Shown here: positions 1-8,673 of the stretch, piece after piece
Layout: the number at the start of each line of letters is the position of its first letter
Position numbering within the stretch: position 1 is the first letter of the stretch
NCBI GenBank assembly: GCA_017882305.1
Contig: JADGPU010000025.1
Coordinates: forward strand, 1 to 36,184
Length of the DNA stretch: 36,184 bases
Reading direction: 5' to 3'
Source: Bacteroidales bacterium
Lineage (GTDB): Bacteria > Bacteroidota > Bacteroidia > Bacteroidales > VadinHA17
The notes under the pieces: generated by a model
What the model saw: the letters and a program-made list of their open reading frames with translations, nothing else
The model's database searches: none
Told to the model about the DNA's origin: nothing
Position numbers and translations under genes: made by a program

Positions 1-866
1 GCTGTCTCCTCACCGCATACAAATGCACCGGCGCCATAACGAAGTATTATATCAAAATTAAAACCTGTACCAAATATATTATTACCAAGTAATCCATATT
101 CTCTGGCCTGGTTTATAGCAATTTTTAACCTTTCAATAGCAAGCGGGTATTCGGCACGAATATATATCAATCCATTGCTTGCTCCGATACTGTATCCGCA
201 GATGGCCATAGCCTCAAGGACGGAGTGTGGATCACCTTCAAGAACCGAACGGTCCATAAATGCTCCGGGATCACCTTCATCAGCATTACAGACGACATAT
301 TTCTCATCTGACTGGTTTTTTCGTGCAAGTTCCCATTTTATACCTGTTGAGAAACCGGCGCCCCCGCGACCTCTTTGACCTGAATCCTTGACCTCTTTAA
401 TAACTTCTTCAGGAGTCATTGCCGTTAATACTTTTCCGAGTGCCTGATAACCTTCACGGGCAATGTACTCATCAATATTCTCAGGATTAATAAAACCACA
501 ATTGCGAAGAACAACTCTGAGCTGTTTTTTAAAGAACCCCATTTGATTTGAATCTGATATTGGCTCCTTGCTTACTGGATCCTTGTGTAAAAGTCTGGTT
601 ACTTTCCTCCCCTTTATCACATGCTCTTCGACAATAATCTGGGCATCTTCCGGTTTAACCTGAACATAAATAGTATTGTCGGGCATTATTTTTACGATTG
701 GCCCTTTCTCACAAAAACCAAAGCAGCCGGCCAGAATGACCTGAACAGAATCCATTAAACCCTTTGCTTCGAGTTCATCTCTTAAATTGCAGACAATAGC
801 ATCGCTTTCTGAAGCATGGCAACTTGTTCCACCACATACCAGAAGATGCATACTGTATTTTGACAT
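1..866 (-). CDS. hndC: NAD(P)-linked [FeFe]-hydrogenase flavoprotein subunit HndC/HydB (3' end outside window)
   Basis: NuoF-like subunit that should carry FMN and FeS clusters and pass electrons between NAD(P)H and the hydrogenase/ferredoxin module in the cytoplasm. Only the first 288 or so residues are present; the rest lies left of position 1. Seen: an N-terminal thioredoxin-like [2Fe-2S] domain with C11, C16, C48 and C52 (CGGTSC and GCFGFC), then the NuoF fold with the FMN-binding stretch GRGGAGFSTGIKWE at about 167-179, NADEGDPGAF at 194-203, and GEET near the truncation. The start is the ATG at 864-866, preceded by a strong AAGGAGG at about 874-880 that overlaps the hndB stop codon, so the two genes are translationally close. 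An N-terminal ferredoxin domain fused to NuoF separates HndC/HydB from respiratory NuoF. Whether the complex is bifurcating (Hyd) or NADP-reducing (Hnd) cannot be told here. Confidence 0.9.
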   Translation of the reverse strand, partial: MSKYSMHLLVCGGTSCHASESDAIVCNLRDELEAKGLMDSVQVILAGCFGFCEKGPIVKIMPDNTIYVQVKPEDAQIIVEEHVIKGRKVTRLLHKDPVSKEPISDSNQMGFFKKQLRVVLRNCGFINPENIDEYIAREGYQALGKVLTAMTPEEVIKEVKDSGQRGRGGAGFSTGIKWELARKNQSDEKYVVCNADEGDPGAFMDRSVLEGDPHSVLEAMAICGYSIGASNGLIYIRAEYPLAIERLKIAINQAREYGLLGNNIFGTGFNFDIILRYGAGAFVCGEET

Positions 867-878
867 AGTTTTTCCTCC

Positions 879-1280
879 TTATACTTTTAAATCAATAGTT
901 TGGTAATTCACCGGGATGATGCCATCGACAAGTTCCCCTGTTTTAATATATTTTTCAATAATCTGGTCAGCCCTTTTGAGGTCAACAAAACCAAAAACTA
1001 CAGGGTCCTGTCCGGGAAGTTTAACTTCAATTGTTGGTTCTGCATAACAATACCCCATACATCCTGTCTGAGTTACAACTGCTGCGACATTTCTTCTTTC
1101 GAGTTGTTCCGAAAAAAACTCCATGACAGTTTTAGCTCCGGATGCTATACCGCATGTTGCCATTGCAACTTTCACCTGAACAATTTTTTCAGGATCAATT
1201 GTTTTTGTCCGGATACCCAACCCGCTCGTTAATTCTTCGCGTTTCTTCTTCAGATCAGCGAAAGATGTGATTTTTGACAT
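879..1280 (-). CDS. hndB: Thioredoxin-like [2Fe-2S] ferredoxin subunit HndB
   Basis: Small electron-carrier subunit of the Hnd/Hyd hydrogenase, 133 residues, directly upstream of hndC in the same operon (12-bp gap). Seen: an N-terminal helix, then a thioredoxin-like ferredoxin fold with C43 (ATCGIASGAK) and the C74-x3-C78 pair in GCMGYCYAEP. The usual second cysteine of the first pair is absent, as I recall for this subfamily, so only three of the four classical ligands are visible. The ATG at 1278-1280 fits the family length. A Bacteroidota-like -7 box at 1413-1420 points at this gene, suggesting it heads the transcript. No hndA-like or catalytic subunit is visible upstream, so the remaining subunits should lie left of the window. 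Confidence 0.85.
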   Translation of the reverse strand: MSKITSFADLKKKREELTSGLGIRTKTIDPEKIVQVKVAMATCGIASGAKTVMEFFSEQLERRNVAAVVTQTGCMGYCYAEPTIEVKLPGQDPVVFGFVDLKRADQIIEKYIKTGELVDGIIPVNYQTIDLKV

Positions 1281-1412
1281 GCTTTTATCTGTTAAGTTTA
1301 TTTATTATCATAGGTATTCTTCTGACATTTGGACTACTTAAATTTATTCAAATTTTTCTTTTAATGCCCGGAGATTACCGTTTCTACTATGAATAAAACA
1401 TCTTCTAGTGTG

Positions 1413-1420
1413 CAAAGATA
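1413..1420 (-). promoter_or_regulatory. Candidate -7 promoter box for hndBC
   Basis: On the minus strand this reads TATCTTTG, matching the Bacteroidota sigma-ABfr -7 consensus TAnnTTTG, followed by CACAC. It lies about 130 bp upstream of the hndB ATG. The -33 position, about 19 bp further upstream, reads TTAT rather than TTTG, so support rests on the -7 element alone. Confidence 0.5.
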
Positions 1421-1512
1421 AAAAATTAGTGTGAAAAAAATAACATTGTGAATAAAATAACACAACTTTGTAACTGTTCTAAATAAAGAATGGGAAAATA
1501 AAGACAAAAAGA

Positions 1513-1662
1513 GGGAGATTCCTCTCTTCGCTCGCAGGAATGACAGGGCTTTGCGGATAACAAAGTTAGAGGAGGCGGTTCGCACACGCGAACCGCCTCC
1601 TCTAACCTTAAACAAAAATGAGGTGTCATTCCGAATGAAGCGAAGCGTAATGAGGAATCCCC
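1513..1662. repeat. Composite inverted-repeat intergenic element with 19-bp perfect hairpin
   Basis: Most of the 389-bp gap 1281-1669 is non-coding. Two diverged inverted copies of a motif starting TGTCATTCC and ending GAGGAATCyCC occupy 1513-1546 and 1624-1662. Between them is a perfect hairpin with 19-nt arms at 1565-1583 (GTTAGAGGAGGCGGTTCGC) and 1588-1606 and a 4-nt loop. The right copy ends about 8 bp past the stop codon of the M14 peptidase gene. Motifs of the TGTCATTCC...GAGGAATC type are, from general knowledge, widespread intergenic repeats in Bacteroidota. The hairpin may help stop transcription, but neither strand has a U-tract directly after it. Short open frames here are taken as chance. 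Confidence 0.75.
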
Positions 1663-1669
1663 AATATCC

Positions 1670-4198
1670 CTACCTGAGTACGGTATTCCCAAGTAAAACC
1701 CTTCCGCTTTTCCAGAATGCCCTGAAATAGGGATCATCGGTAATATATATAACTTCACCCGAACCTATTTTTTCAGTCCCGATAACAAGCGTGTTCTTAA
1801 TTTTGTCTTTATATTTAAATCCGGCAAAACCCGAAACTGGCTCTTTATCAAGAATATAACCAATATTGTTGCCCGTGGTCAGGAATGGATAGCCTGGAGT
1901 GCGTTTCATAATAAACCATTCTTTGCCCATACCAAATGAATATGGATCAGTATCATCGAGTTTTACCTTATAGATACTTCCTATGGAACGTTCGGAAAGA
2001 TTGTATCTCTTTTCATTCTCAAATTCAAATTTTTTAAGAAGAGTAGAATCATCACTCTTTATTTTCTTATCAGTGAGTTTCTGTTCAGCAGTTCTTGTCT
2101 CAATTGCTTTAGCCAGTGAAGTAGTTTTTTCACCAGCAAATATCGAAATAGCGTTTTCCATGGCGATTACCCTGCCTCCTCTTTTAGTGTAATCAATAAT
2201 TGTGTCTTTAAGTTTGGAATATGTGCCTGATGTAAGTATCAGAACTTCATAATCCTTTAAATCGACCTTTTCTGTGATACTTGTATTTATGAGTGTTAAG
2301 GGATAATTCAATTCTTTTTCGAAGAAGTACCAGATTTCCCCGACAGAACCGGGAAAAGTTCCATCACCACAAAGCAAGGCAACTGATCTCTTTTTCACCA
2401 GTGGTGAGTTTCCTGAACCAAAGTCTTTGCCACTGTCAACCAATCCGGTATTAGCCGGTATCAGGTTTACCTGACATTCATTTGCTGCCCCTATTACGAT
2501 TTTATCAAATTCAGCTTCAAGAAGATTATTATCACCACGGGCAACTATTATACTTCCCCTGTTGAAATTGTTACCGTTTAAAACAAATGGTTTTAATGAA
2601 TATCGCAGCTTGATTTTTTTATTATAGAGTGCTGCCATAAACTTCAGTTCATCAAATCCCCAAAAGTTTGCTACATACGCATAAGGTTTTGTACTGCTGG
2701 CTTCATTGATAATTCTCTTCATTTCCACTTTTGTGGTATCGGGAGTCATCTTGTCAGCAATAGCAAAAGCTTTCAGATTATAGACATATGGTAGGGCCCA
2801 GGCGGTAAGATCATAACTTAGAGAATCTGTAGCCTTGCTGTCGGGTTCAAATAATGCCTGAACAAAGTGAGATTGGGGTTGATAAGCACTTATAAGGATA
2901 TCTCCTTTTTCAATCGTAACCTCCCCGTCTTTTTTCGAGCTGTAGTCGAATCCCTTAAATTTTTTGCCTTTATTCCCTGCATAACTGTATCTTATCTGGT
3001 TTCGGTCAAAAAGCATCAGAAGGTCATTAAGATTTGATTTTTCGTTAGATCCCTTAATAATCACCGACTTATATTGGAACTGTGGGTTCTTTATACTCTC
3101 TTCAAAGTATTTATTATACTCAGATAGCAGTTTCTCCCTGTTTTCGTACGATACTTTTATCACAGCCATAGAAGCAGTAAAATGACCATCTATTCTTTCT
3201 TTCAATGTAAGCGTGTCGCCTGATTCCAGCTTATAAGCCAAGCCTGACGGGCCTCCACCACCCTGTTCAAAAGTAAATCCTATTGCTCCGTTAAGCAGGG
3301 GCCATGTGTCGCCATAACTCGGATAAAAGAGATCGAAGTTTTCCTTGGTAAAATAGAGTCGGAACTTTTCGTTGAACAAAGTGGCACTACCGTTTCCCAT
3401 GAGTTTATGGAACTCATGCTGCCATGGAGTGATTACACTATTCCATGGATCCGCTCCGGGTGCAAAAAAGAAGGTCGATTCAACTCCCATCTCATGAAAA
3501 TCTGCATGAACCTGGGGCATAAACTGGTTATAAAGAATCAGCCTTTGCTGAGTCTCTGCCTGCGTTTGCCAGGTCCAGTCGCGATTAAGATCAAACATAT
3601 AATGATTTGTACGTGCACCGGGCCAGCCCTGGTTGTGTTCCCATGATTTTCCGTCAGGATTAGTAATACTGTTCATGGTATTCCTGTATCTGTTGGTATA
3701 GAGATCATGTCCATCAGGATTCTGACATGGATCGATAACAATTATGAAGCTTTTAAGGTATTCTGAAACACCCGGGTATGAACCGCTGACAAGTGTGTAA
3801 AGCGTCTTCATTGCAGCTTCCATTCCTGCAGCCTCATTGCCATGGACATTATATGCAAGCCATATGAAAGGAATCTGTTTTCCGGTAAATTCTCCCTTTA
3901 ATAAACCGGTTTTTATTAGATTGTTCTTTCTGTATTCTTCAAGATTGGCAAGGTTTTCTTCACTGGAGATAAAACAGACTCCCAGTGTACGACCTTCATT
4001 GGTTGTGCCATATTCCCGATATTTTGCCATCGGGGAAATACCTGCTATATATTTAAAATAATCAACTGCCTTGTACTGGTAAGTAAACTGCGTACCAAGT
4101 TCATATCCGAGAAATTCACCAGGCGATTTTATTGTCTGGGAGTGAGTTGTAGAAATAGCCATTACATAAGCAAGAGCAACCAGAAAGGTCTTTTTCAT
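1670..4198 (-). CDS. Secreted M14-family zinc carboxypeptidase-like metallopeptidase
   Basis: 842-residue exported peptidase expected to trim peptides in the periplasm or outside the cell. Seen: a signal peptide at residues 1-20 ending near THSQ; an M14 domain with zinc ligands H119 and E122 (VHGNEAAG) and H231 (VHADFHEMG); N205-R206 in LNRDW, matching the substrate-carboxylate-binding Asn-Arg pair; and candidate catalytic E311 in FTFEQGG. The roughly 450 residues after the catalytic domain include a stretch around 610-720 resembling a class-I glutamine-amidotransferase-like fold (ALLCGDGTFPGS, LILTSGTY), a layout common in large Bacteroidota M14 proteins. No PorSS-type C-terminal sorting signal is evident. 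It stands alone: the next minus-strand gene upstream stops at 4284, and the composite repeat follows its stop codon. Exact substrate is unknown. Confidence 0.88.
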   Translation of the reverse strand: MKKTFLVALAYVMAISTTHSQTIKSPGEFLGYELGTQFTYQYKAVDYFKYIAGISPMAKYREYGTTNEGRTLGVCFISSEENLANLEEYRKNNLIKTGLLKGEFTGKQIPFIWLAYNVHGNEAAGMEAAMKTLYTLVSGSYPGVSEYLKSFIIVIDPCQNPDGHDLYTNRYRNTMNSITNPDGKSWEHNQGWPGARTNHYMFDLNRDWTWQTQAETQQRLILYNQFMPQVHADFHEMGVESTFFFAPGADPWNSVITPWQHEFHKLMGNGSATLFNEKFRLYFTKENFDLFYPSYGDTWPLLNGAIGFTFEQGGGGPSGLAYKLESGDTLTLKERIDGHFTASMAVIKVSYENREKLLSEYNKYFEESIKNPQFQYKSVIIKGSNEKSNLNDLLMLFDRNQIRYSYAGNKGKKFKGFDYSSKKDGEVTIEKGDILISAYQPQSHFVQALFEPDSKATDSLSYDLTAWALPYVYNLKAFAIADKMTPDTTKVEMKRIINEASSTKPYAYVANFWGFDELKFMAALYNKKIKLRYSLKPFVLNGNNFNRGSIIVARGDNNLLEAEFDKIVIGAANECQVNLIPANTGLVDSGKDFGSGNSPLVKKRSVALLCGDGTFPGSVGEIWYFFEKELNYPLTLINTSITEKVDLKDYEVLILTSGTYSKLKDTIIDYTKRGGRVIAMENAISIFAGEKTTSLAKAIETRTAEQKLTDKKIKSDDSTLLKKFEFENEKRYNLSERSIGSIYKVKLDDTDPYSFGMGKEWFIMKRTPGYPFLTTGNNIGYILDKEPVSGFAGFKYKDKIKNTLVIGTEKIGSGEVIYITDDPYFRAFWKSGRVLLGNTVLR

Positions 4199-4283
4199 TT
4201 TTAAAGGATTTGATTCAGGGGGTTAAATATAATCTTTTTTCAAATTCATGTAAAAATATTTCAATCTGCTTTTAAACAGGTTA

Positions 4284-4988
4284 TTATACATGAAAATATG
4301 AATCCAGCCGTTTCCCCTTCTTCATCCGGTAATGTACAAAGAGCAGGACAAGTGCGATAGGAAGAATTGATACTGCCACAATTGCCGACCACCGGATATC
4401 CACGGTCGACGATATGTACTTATCTATGAAAACTTCAGAAACAATGCAAAACCCGGAAAGCACAAAAAATGCAATCGCAAGGATATTAAATCCTCTGAAT
4501 TGAGCTACATTCCAAAGAAGGACAATAATGCTGACAGCAACAAAAAGAGCAATTGTAACAGGCAGGCCGATTCCATAGAACCAGTTGACCGGAGGGGAGA
4601 TGAGGTCAAATAAAAACAGCATAGTGAGTATGGTAATTAGCAGACCCGAAATAATTAAAAAATATTTTTTGAAGGCCAACAGTATCAAAGTAAGGCAAAT
4701 CCATGATCCCAGGATCGAATTATCAGCAAAAAGTGACCAGGACAGACTTTTACGGATGACAAGATCGACTATAGTACAGACTACTATCCCTGAAAAAGAT
4801 ATTATGCCGGATAGTTCCCATATGTGTCTCCTGGTCTCTTTCTTATGTAATAGAATTATATCAGAAGGGTAATGTTCTGACGGATCGCTGGTTTCAGAAA
4901 TTTTCAATTCTCCAATGGTAAATCCGCAAAGAGGACAGGAGGTTAAATCCTCATCCAGTTCTACTCCGCAGTTTATGCAATAACTCAT
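4284..4988 (-). CDS. Zinc-ribbon multi-pass membrane protein (DUF6320-like)
   Basis: 234-residue protein with an N-terminal zinc ribbon (C4-x2-C7 and C18-x2-C21) followed, from about residue 55, by six or so hydrophobic segments (for example GIISFSGIVVCTIVDLVI, VTIALFVAVSIIVLLW, IVAVSILPIALVLLFV) and a basic C-terminus. It starts 11 bp after the stop of the acyltransferase-like gene, so the two are surely cotranscribed. From memory, pairing of such zinc-ribbon/DUF6320 membrane proteins with alcohol-acetyltransferase-like proteins recurs in Bacteroidota and Firmicutes, which suggests joint action at the membrane. No enzymatic motif is visible. The function is unknown; a lipid- or alcohol-modifying partner role is inference only. 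Confidence 0.7.
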   Translation of the reverse strand: MSYCINCGVELDEDLTSCPLCGFTIGELKISETSDPSEHYPSDIILLHKKETRRHIWELSGIISFSGIVVCTIVDLVIRKSLSWSLFADNSILGSWICLTLILLAFKKYFLIISGLLITILTMLFLFDLISPPVNWFYGIGLPVTIALFVAVSIIVLLWNVAQFRGFNILAIAFFVLSGFCIVSEVFIDKYISSTVDIRWSAIVAVSILPIALVLLFVHYRMKKGKRLDSYFHV

Positions 4989-4999
4989 AATTTGAATAT

Positions 5000-6223
5000 T
5001 TACTTATTATTCAGTACTTTAACAGGAATTCCCGATTCTGTTAAATGTTTTAAAAAATGCATTTCAAAGCTGGTTGATCTGGAAATATTACCAAAATCCA
5101 ACCGAAGTTGATTCCTGAAAGTCACCATGGCGCAACTTATTTTAACATGCGTATTTGGAGGAGTCGGTACCACTTCAAAGGCATTTATCAGATCTTCCAT
5201 TTCCTGGGGTAATTTAACCATACCAAGATTGGTCAATATTCCTGAACACTGATTTGATCCAAGCCTTCGGTAAACGGCCGATATGGCCATGGATTTGATA
5301 AAAAGAGGAAGCATCCTCACAAAAGGACTTTTTTCATGCCCCACATTTTGCGATAAAAAGCGCGTAATCTGTTTGACATCAGCTCCGGTCTGTATCTGAT
5401 ATTGGACAATCTTCAGGATCTCATCAAATGAGTAGACCCCAAGTCTCAGATCAATTTCAGGCAGGACAAAGAGCGAAAAATTACGCATTGTTTTACTGGG
5501 AAATTTTTTCCTCAGGTTTACAGGAACTTCTATACGCAGTACCCCTCTTTTTTGTTTTTTTACTTTTTCATTCTCTTCGAGATAGATCTTTTGAAGAGAG
5601 AACAGATATACAGAAACGATATATTCTGTGACAGATACGTTATAACCCCTGGCAATCTCGAGAAGTTTATCCAGAGCAATTTCAGAGCGGATTATTTTCA
5701 GACGTGGTTTATCATCAAGAGTGAAAGGCAGGTGCCATGCCTTTGTCAGTTTTCCCGGAGGCGGTAATCTTCTTCTGAAAAACCTGTTGTACCCATCTTC
5801 CATCTCCTCCGGAGTAATCGGGCTTTCAGGCAAAATAATGCCTTCAGAAGAATGAACAGTGTTACCATTTAATCTGAAGTAGGTATAAAGCAGCGATTTA
5901 AGATATTCATATGCGCCGCCGCCATCAGTGAGGATATGTATAAACTCAACAGATATTCTGTTTTCTTTGACAAGTATCCGGTAAAGTGGCTCATTTTTCC
6001 TTTTGGCTGCAAAAGCCGTACAGGGAGTTTTTTCTTCGGTCTGAATCCGTGGAAGCTTCTGATTATATTCCAGATAGTACCAGAACAATCCGCTCCCGAG
6101 TGATACACTGAAGTAGGGAAAACGTCGTGATGTAATCTCAACAGCTTCTTTGACAGCCGAAAATTTTATCGGTTTTTTAAGAAAAGCAGTTATCCTGAAT
6201 ACTGAAGTTAACTCTCCCGACAT
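5000..6223 (-). CDS. Alcohol acetyltransferase / condensation-domain-like acyltransferase
   Basis: At least 407 residues, in the chloramphenicol-acetyltransferase/condensation superfamily (alcohol-acetyltransferase-like branch). Seen: the HxxxDG active-site motif as H96-ILT-D100-G101 (ATG numbering), the RRFPYFSVSL...GLFWYYLEYN block typical of this branch, and a C-terminal SNQCSGILTNLGMVKLP segment. These enzymes join an acyl-CoA or thioester donor to an alcohol or amine; the substrate here is unknown. The ATG at 6223 is probably not the true start. The same frame continues upstream through WLKLDNAAKLFPAI, a stretch expected at the N-terminus of this family, to a TAA at 6305-6307, with no ATG, GTG or TTG in between. 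ATC at 6295 or ATT at 6280 are possible rare starts. The downstream zinc-ribbon membrane gene forms its operon partner. Confidence 0.78.
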   Translation of the reverse strand: MSGELTSVFRITAFLKKPIKFSAVKEAVEITSRRFPYFSVSLGSGLFWYYLEYNQKLPRIQTEEKTPCTAFAAKRKNEPLYRILVKENRISVEFIHILTDGGGAYEYLKSLLYTYFRLNGNTVHSSEGIILPESPITPEEMEDGYNRFFRRRLPPPGKLTKAWHLPFTLDDKPRLKIIRSEIALDKLLEIARGYNVSVTEYIVSVYLFSLQKIYLEENEKVKKQKRGVLRIEVPVNLRKKFPSKTMRNFSLFVLPEIDLRLGVYSFDEILKIVQYQIQTGADVKQITRFLSQNVGHEKSPFVRMLPLFIKSMAISAVYRRLGSNQCSGILTNLGMVKLPQEMEDLINAFEVVPTPPNTHVKISCAMVTFRNQLRLDFGNISRSTSFEMHFLKHLTESGIPVKVLNNK

Positions 6224-6392
6224 TATTGCAGGGAACAGCTTAGCTGCATTATCAAGCTTTAACCACCCGATCTCCTGAATAGATTTTGTTTCGATCCTCT
6301 TCCCTTAATTAATGATGTAAAAATACTAAAAGTTAATCAATATCAGGATTAGTGATAGTATGCAATCAGGATGATTTCATATTAAAAATTCC

Positions 6393-6400
6393 TATTTTTG
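6393..6400 (+). promoter_or_regulatory. Candidate -7 promoter box for the DPP IV gene
   Basis: TATTTTTG matches TAnnTTTG and lies about 42 bp upstream of the ATG at 6442. It falls inside the longest possible reading frame of the next gene, which supports the downstream ATG, whose signal peptide is intact, as the true start. No good -33 element is visible. Confidence 0.45.
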
Positions 6401-6441
6401 TTTCTCTGTTTATGACTATTCACATTTTAAATATAATAATC

Positions 6442-8607
6442 ATGAGAAGATTACACTTCTTTCAGTTTTTAATTTGCCTATTGGTATCAGCACCGATGCT
6501 GGTTAATACCGCAAGAGCACAGATGCCTCAGCGTGGTGGAAATCAGATTGCCATAATGGGATGGACGGATGATACTCATTATCAGATACGAAACTTTGAT
6601 ACGGATAAAAACCTTGTTATCCAGAGCGTTGATATAAAAACAGGGAAGGGAGTTGTAATCCCTCCAACCAAATCAGAACGGGAGATATTGATTCAGGCTC
6701 TTCCTGCAGGAACCACATTAAGTATGAACGATGTGATCAGTCCTGATAAAAAAAGTGTTGTCATCATAAAGGAAAATGATCTGTATTTTTTTACTTTAGG
6801 TGATACAGCATTGAAAAGATTAACTAACGACAAATCCCCTGAAGTAAATGCACGTTTTTCGACTGACGGCAAAAAGTTAGCTTATACGAAAAACAAAGAT
6901 CTATATGTATATAATCTTACTGATAATAAAGAAATAAGACTGACTTTTGATGCATCCAATAAAATTTATAACGGTTACTGTTCATGGGTTTATATGGAGG
7001 AGATACTTGAGAGGCCAAGCCATTATGCAGCTTTCTGGTGGTCACCTGACGGAAACAAATTAGCATACCTGAGAACCGATGAGACTGATGTCCCTGTTTT
7101 TACTCTGAACAGGTTAGATGAACCTGATGGTATTCATGGCCTTATTGAAGCTACTCCATATCCTAAACCCGGTGACCCAAATCCCAGGGTGAAGATGGGC
7201 ATTGCAGATATAGAGACCACTAAAACCACCTGGGTAAAAACCGATTATAATGTTGACCAGTACATTGCATGGCCATTCTGGACACCTGATAGCAAAAAGC
7301 TTGCTATACAGGTAATTAATCGCGATCAGAATGTTATTAATATCATCCTTGCTGATCCATCAACAGGTGATTATACCCAGATATACAATGAAAACAGGAA
7401 GACATGGCTCGAATTCCATGAGGATATTTATGTGATGAAAAACGGATCGGGTTTTATCATCCGGAGTTACAGGAACGACTGGGAAAACCTCTATTATTAT
7501 GCATGGGATGGAAAACTGATTTCCCTGCTTACAAATTTCAATTTCAGGGTAACCAGTATTGACAGAGTGGATGAAGATCTGAAAGTGGTCTATTTTTATG
7601 CAACAGGACCTGAATCAACTGACACTCACGCATTCAGGGTCGGACTAGACGGTAAAAATTTATTGCAGATAACTTCCGGAGAAGGTACACATAATGTAAG
7701 TATTTCACCTAAAGGAACTTACATTATCGATACATGGAACAGCTTAATAAGTACGGGATCTATTATTTGTTACAACAAAAGCGGGAAGAAGATAAAGGAC
7801 ATATATAAATTTGAACAACCGGTTTACGACCCTGCGAAGAATTCAAAGCCGGAAATGGTAAAAATCATGACATCCGATGGGCTTTTCAACATGCCGGCAA
7901 TTATAACATACCCTGTTAATTTTGATACTACAAAAAAATACCCGGTAGTCTTTACAATCTATGGAGGCCCCGATTCCAAGAATGTTACAAACAGGTGGCA
8001 GGGAAACAGTCCATCATGGTTTTCCCAGAACGGGATTATAACTTTTTCAGTTGATCACCGTGGTTCAGGTCAGTTTGGGAAAAAGGGTCTCGATTATCTG
8101 TATCGGTCTCTTGGTAAATGGGAAATCCTTGATTATGAAGATGCAGTTAAGTGGTTACGAACAAAAGCATATGTTGATCCTGCACGTATAGGTATTACCG
8201 GAAGTTCTTATGGAGGTTATATGACCTGCATGGCTTTGACAAAAGGTGCTGATTTCTGGACACATGGTTTTGCCGGTTCGTCAGTGACAGACTGGCATCT
8301 TTATGATGACATCTACACCGAGCGTTATATGGATACTCCACAAGATAATCCTGATGGGTATAAAGATGGTTCCGCCCTTGCTTTTGTGAAGAACTATAAG
8401 GGTAAACTATACCTGACTCATGGAGATATGGATGACAATGTTCACATGCAGAATTCAATATACCTTATTTCCAGACTTGAAGACGAAGGTAAGATCTTTG
8501 AGTTCATGTTATATCCCGAAGGGCGACATGGATGGGGAGGTGCAAAAGCTACTCATTCAAGAAATGAAGCAAATAATTTCTGGTTAAGGAATTTCTTTGG
8601 AAAATAA
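6442..8607 (+). CDS. Dipeptidyl peptidase IV, S9B family
   Basis: Periplasmic serine peptidase that removes Xaa-Pro dipeptides from peptide N-termini. The frame opens at 6352, but the ATG at 6442 is preferred because it starts a clean signal peptide (MRRLHFFQFLICLLVSAPML, cleavage after ARAQ). This gives 721 residues, the normal family length. Seen: an N-terminal eight-bladed beta-propeller region; the double glutamate E186-E187 in YMEEILERPSHYAAFWWSPDG, which binds the free N-terminus; and a C-terminal alpha/beta hydrolase with catalytic S589 (GSSYGGYM), D664 (DMDDNVH) and H696 (GRHGW). The D-to-H spacing of 32 equals that of human DPP4. It is the first gene of a plus-strand run to 14692 that includes two other proline-directed enzymes. 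It is probably its own transcription unit, since a repeat-filled gap follows. Confidence 0.95.
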   Translation: MRRLHFFQFLICLLVSAPMLVNTARAQMPQRGGNQIAIMGWTDDTHYQIRNFDTDKNLVIQSVDIKTGKGVVIPPTKSEREILIQALPAGTTLSMNDVISPDKKSVVIIKENDLYFFTLGDTALKRLTNDKSPEVNARFSTDGKKLAYTKNKDLYVYNLTDNKEIRLTFDASNKIYNGYCSWVYMEEILERPSHYAAFWWSPDGNKLAYLRTDETDVPVFTLNRLDEPDGIHGLIEATPYPKPGDPNPRVKMGIADIETTKTTWVKTDYNVDQYIAWPFWTPDSKKLAIQVINRDQNVINIILADPSTGDYTQIYNENRKTWLEFHEDIYVMKNGSGFIIRSYRNDWENLYYYAWDGKLISLLTNFNFRVTSIDRVDEDLKVVYFYATGPESTDTHAFRVGLDGKNLLQITSGEGTHNVSISPKGTYIIDTWNSLISTGSIICYNKSGKKIKDIYKFEQPVYDPAKNSKPEMVKIMTSDGLFNMPAIITYPVNFDTTKKYPVVFTIYGGPDSKNVTNRWQGNSPSWFSQNGIITFSVDHRGSGQFGKKGLDYLYRSLGKWEILDYEDAVKWLRTKAYVDPARIGITGSSYGGYMTCMALTKGADFWTHGFAGSSVTDWHLYDDIYTERYMDTPQDNPDGYKDGSALAFVKNYKGKLYLTHGDMDDNVHMQNSIYLISRLEDEGKIFEFMLYPEGRHGWGGAKATHSRNEANNFWLRNFFGK

Positions 8608-8673
8608 ATGCGGAACTATTTGATTTACAGTCCTATTAATGAAACTGTTAGAATTTAGTATTGATAATTTTTT

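Noticed and set aside
1361..1758. Two minus-strand frames of 84 and 110 codons
   Set aside because: They run through the composite repeat and the 3' end of the M14 gene in another frame and show no family resemblance.
6352..6441. Longer DPP IV N-terminus starting at 6352
   Set aside because: It would bury the signal peptide 30 residues inside the protein, and a promoter-like box lies within the extension.
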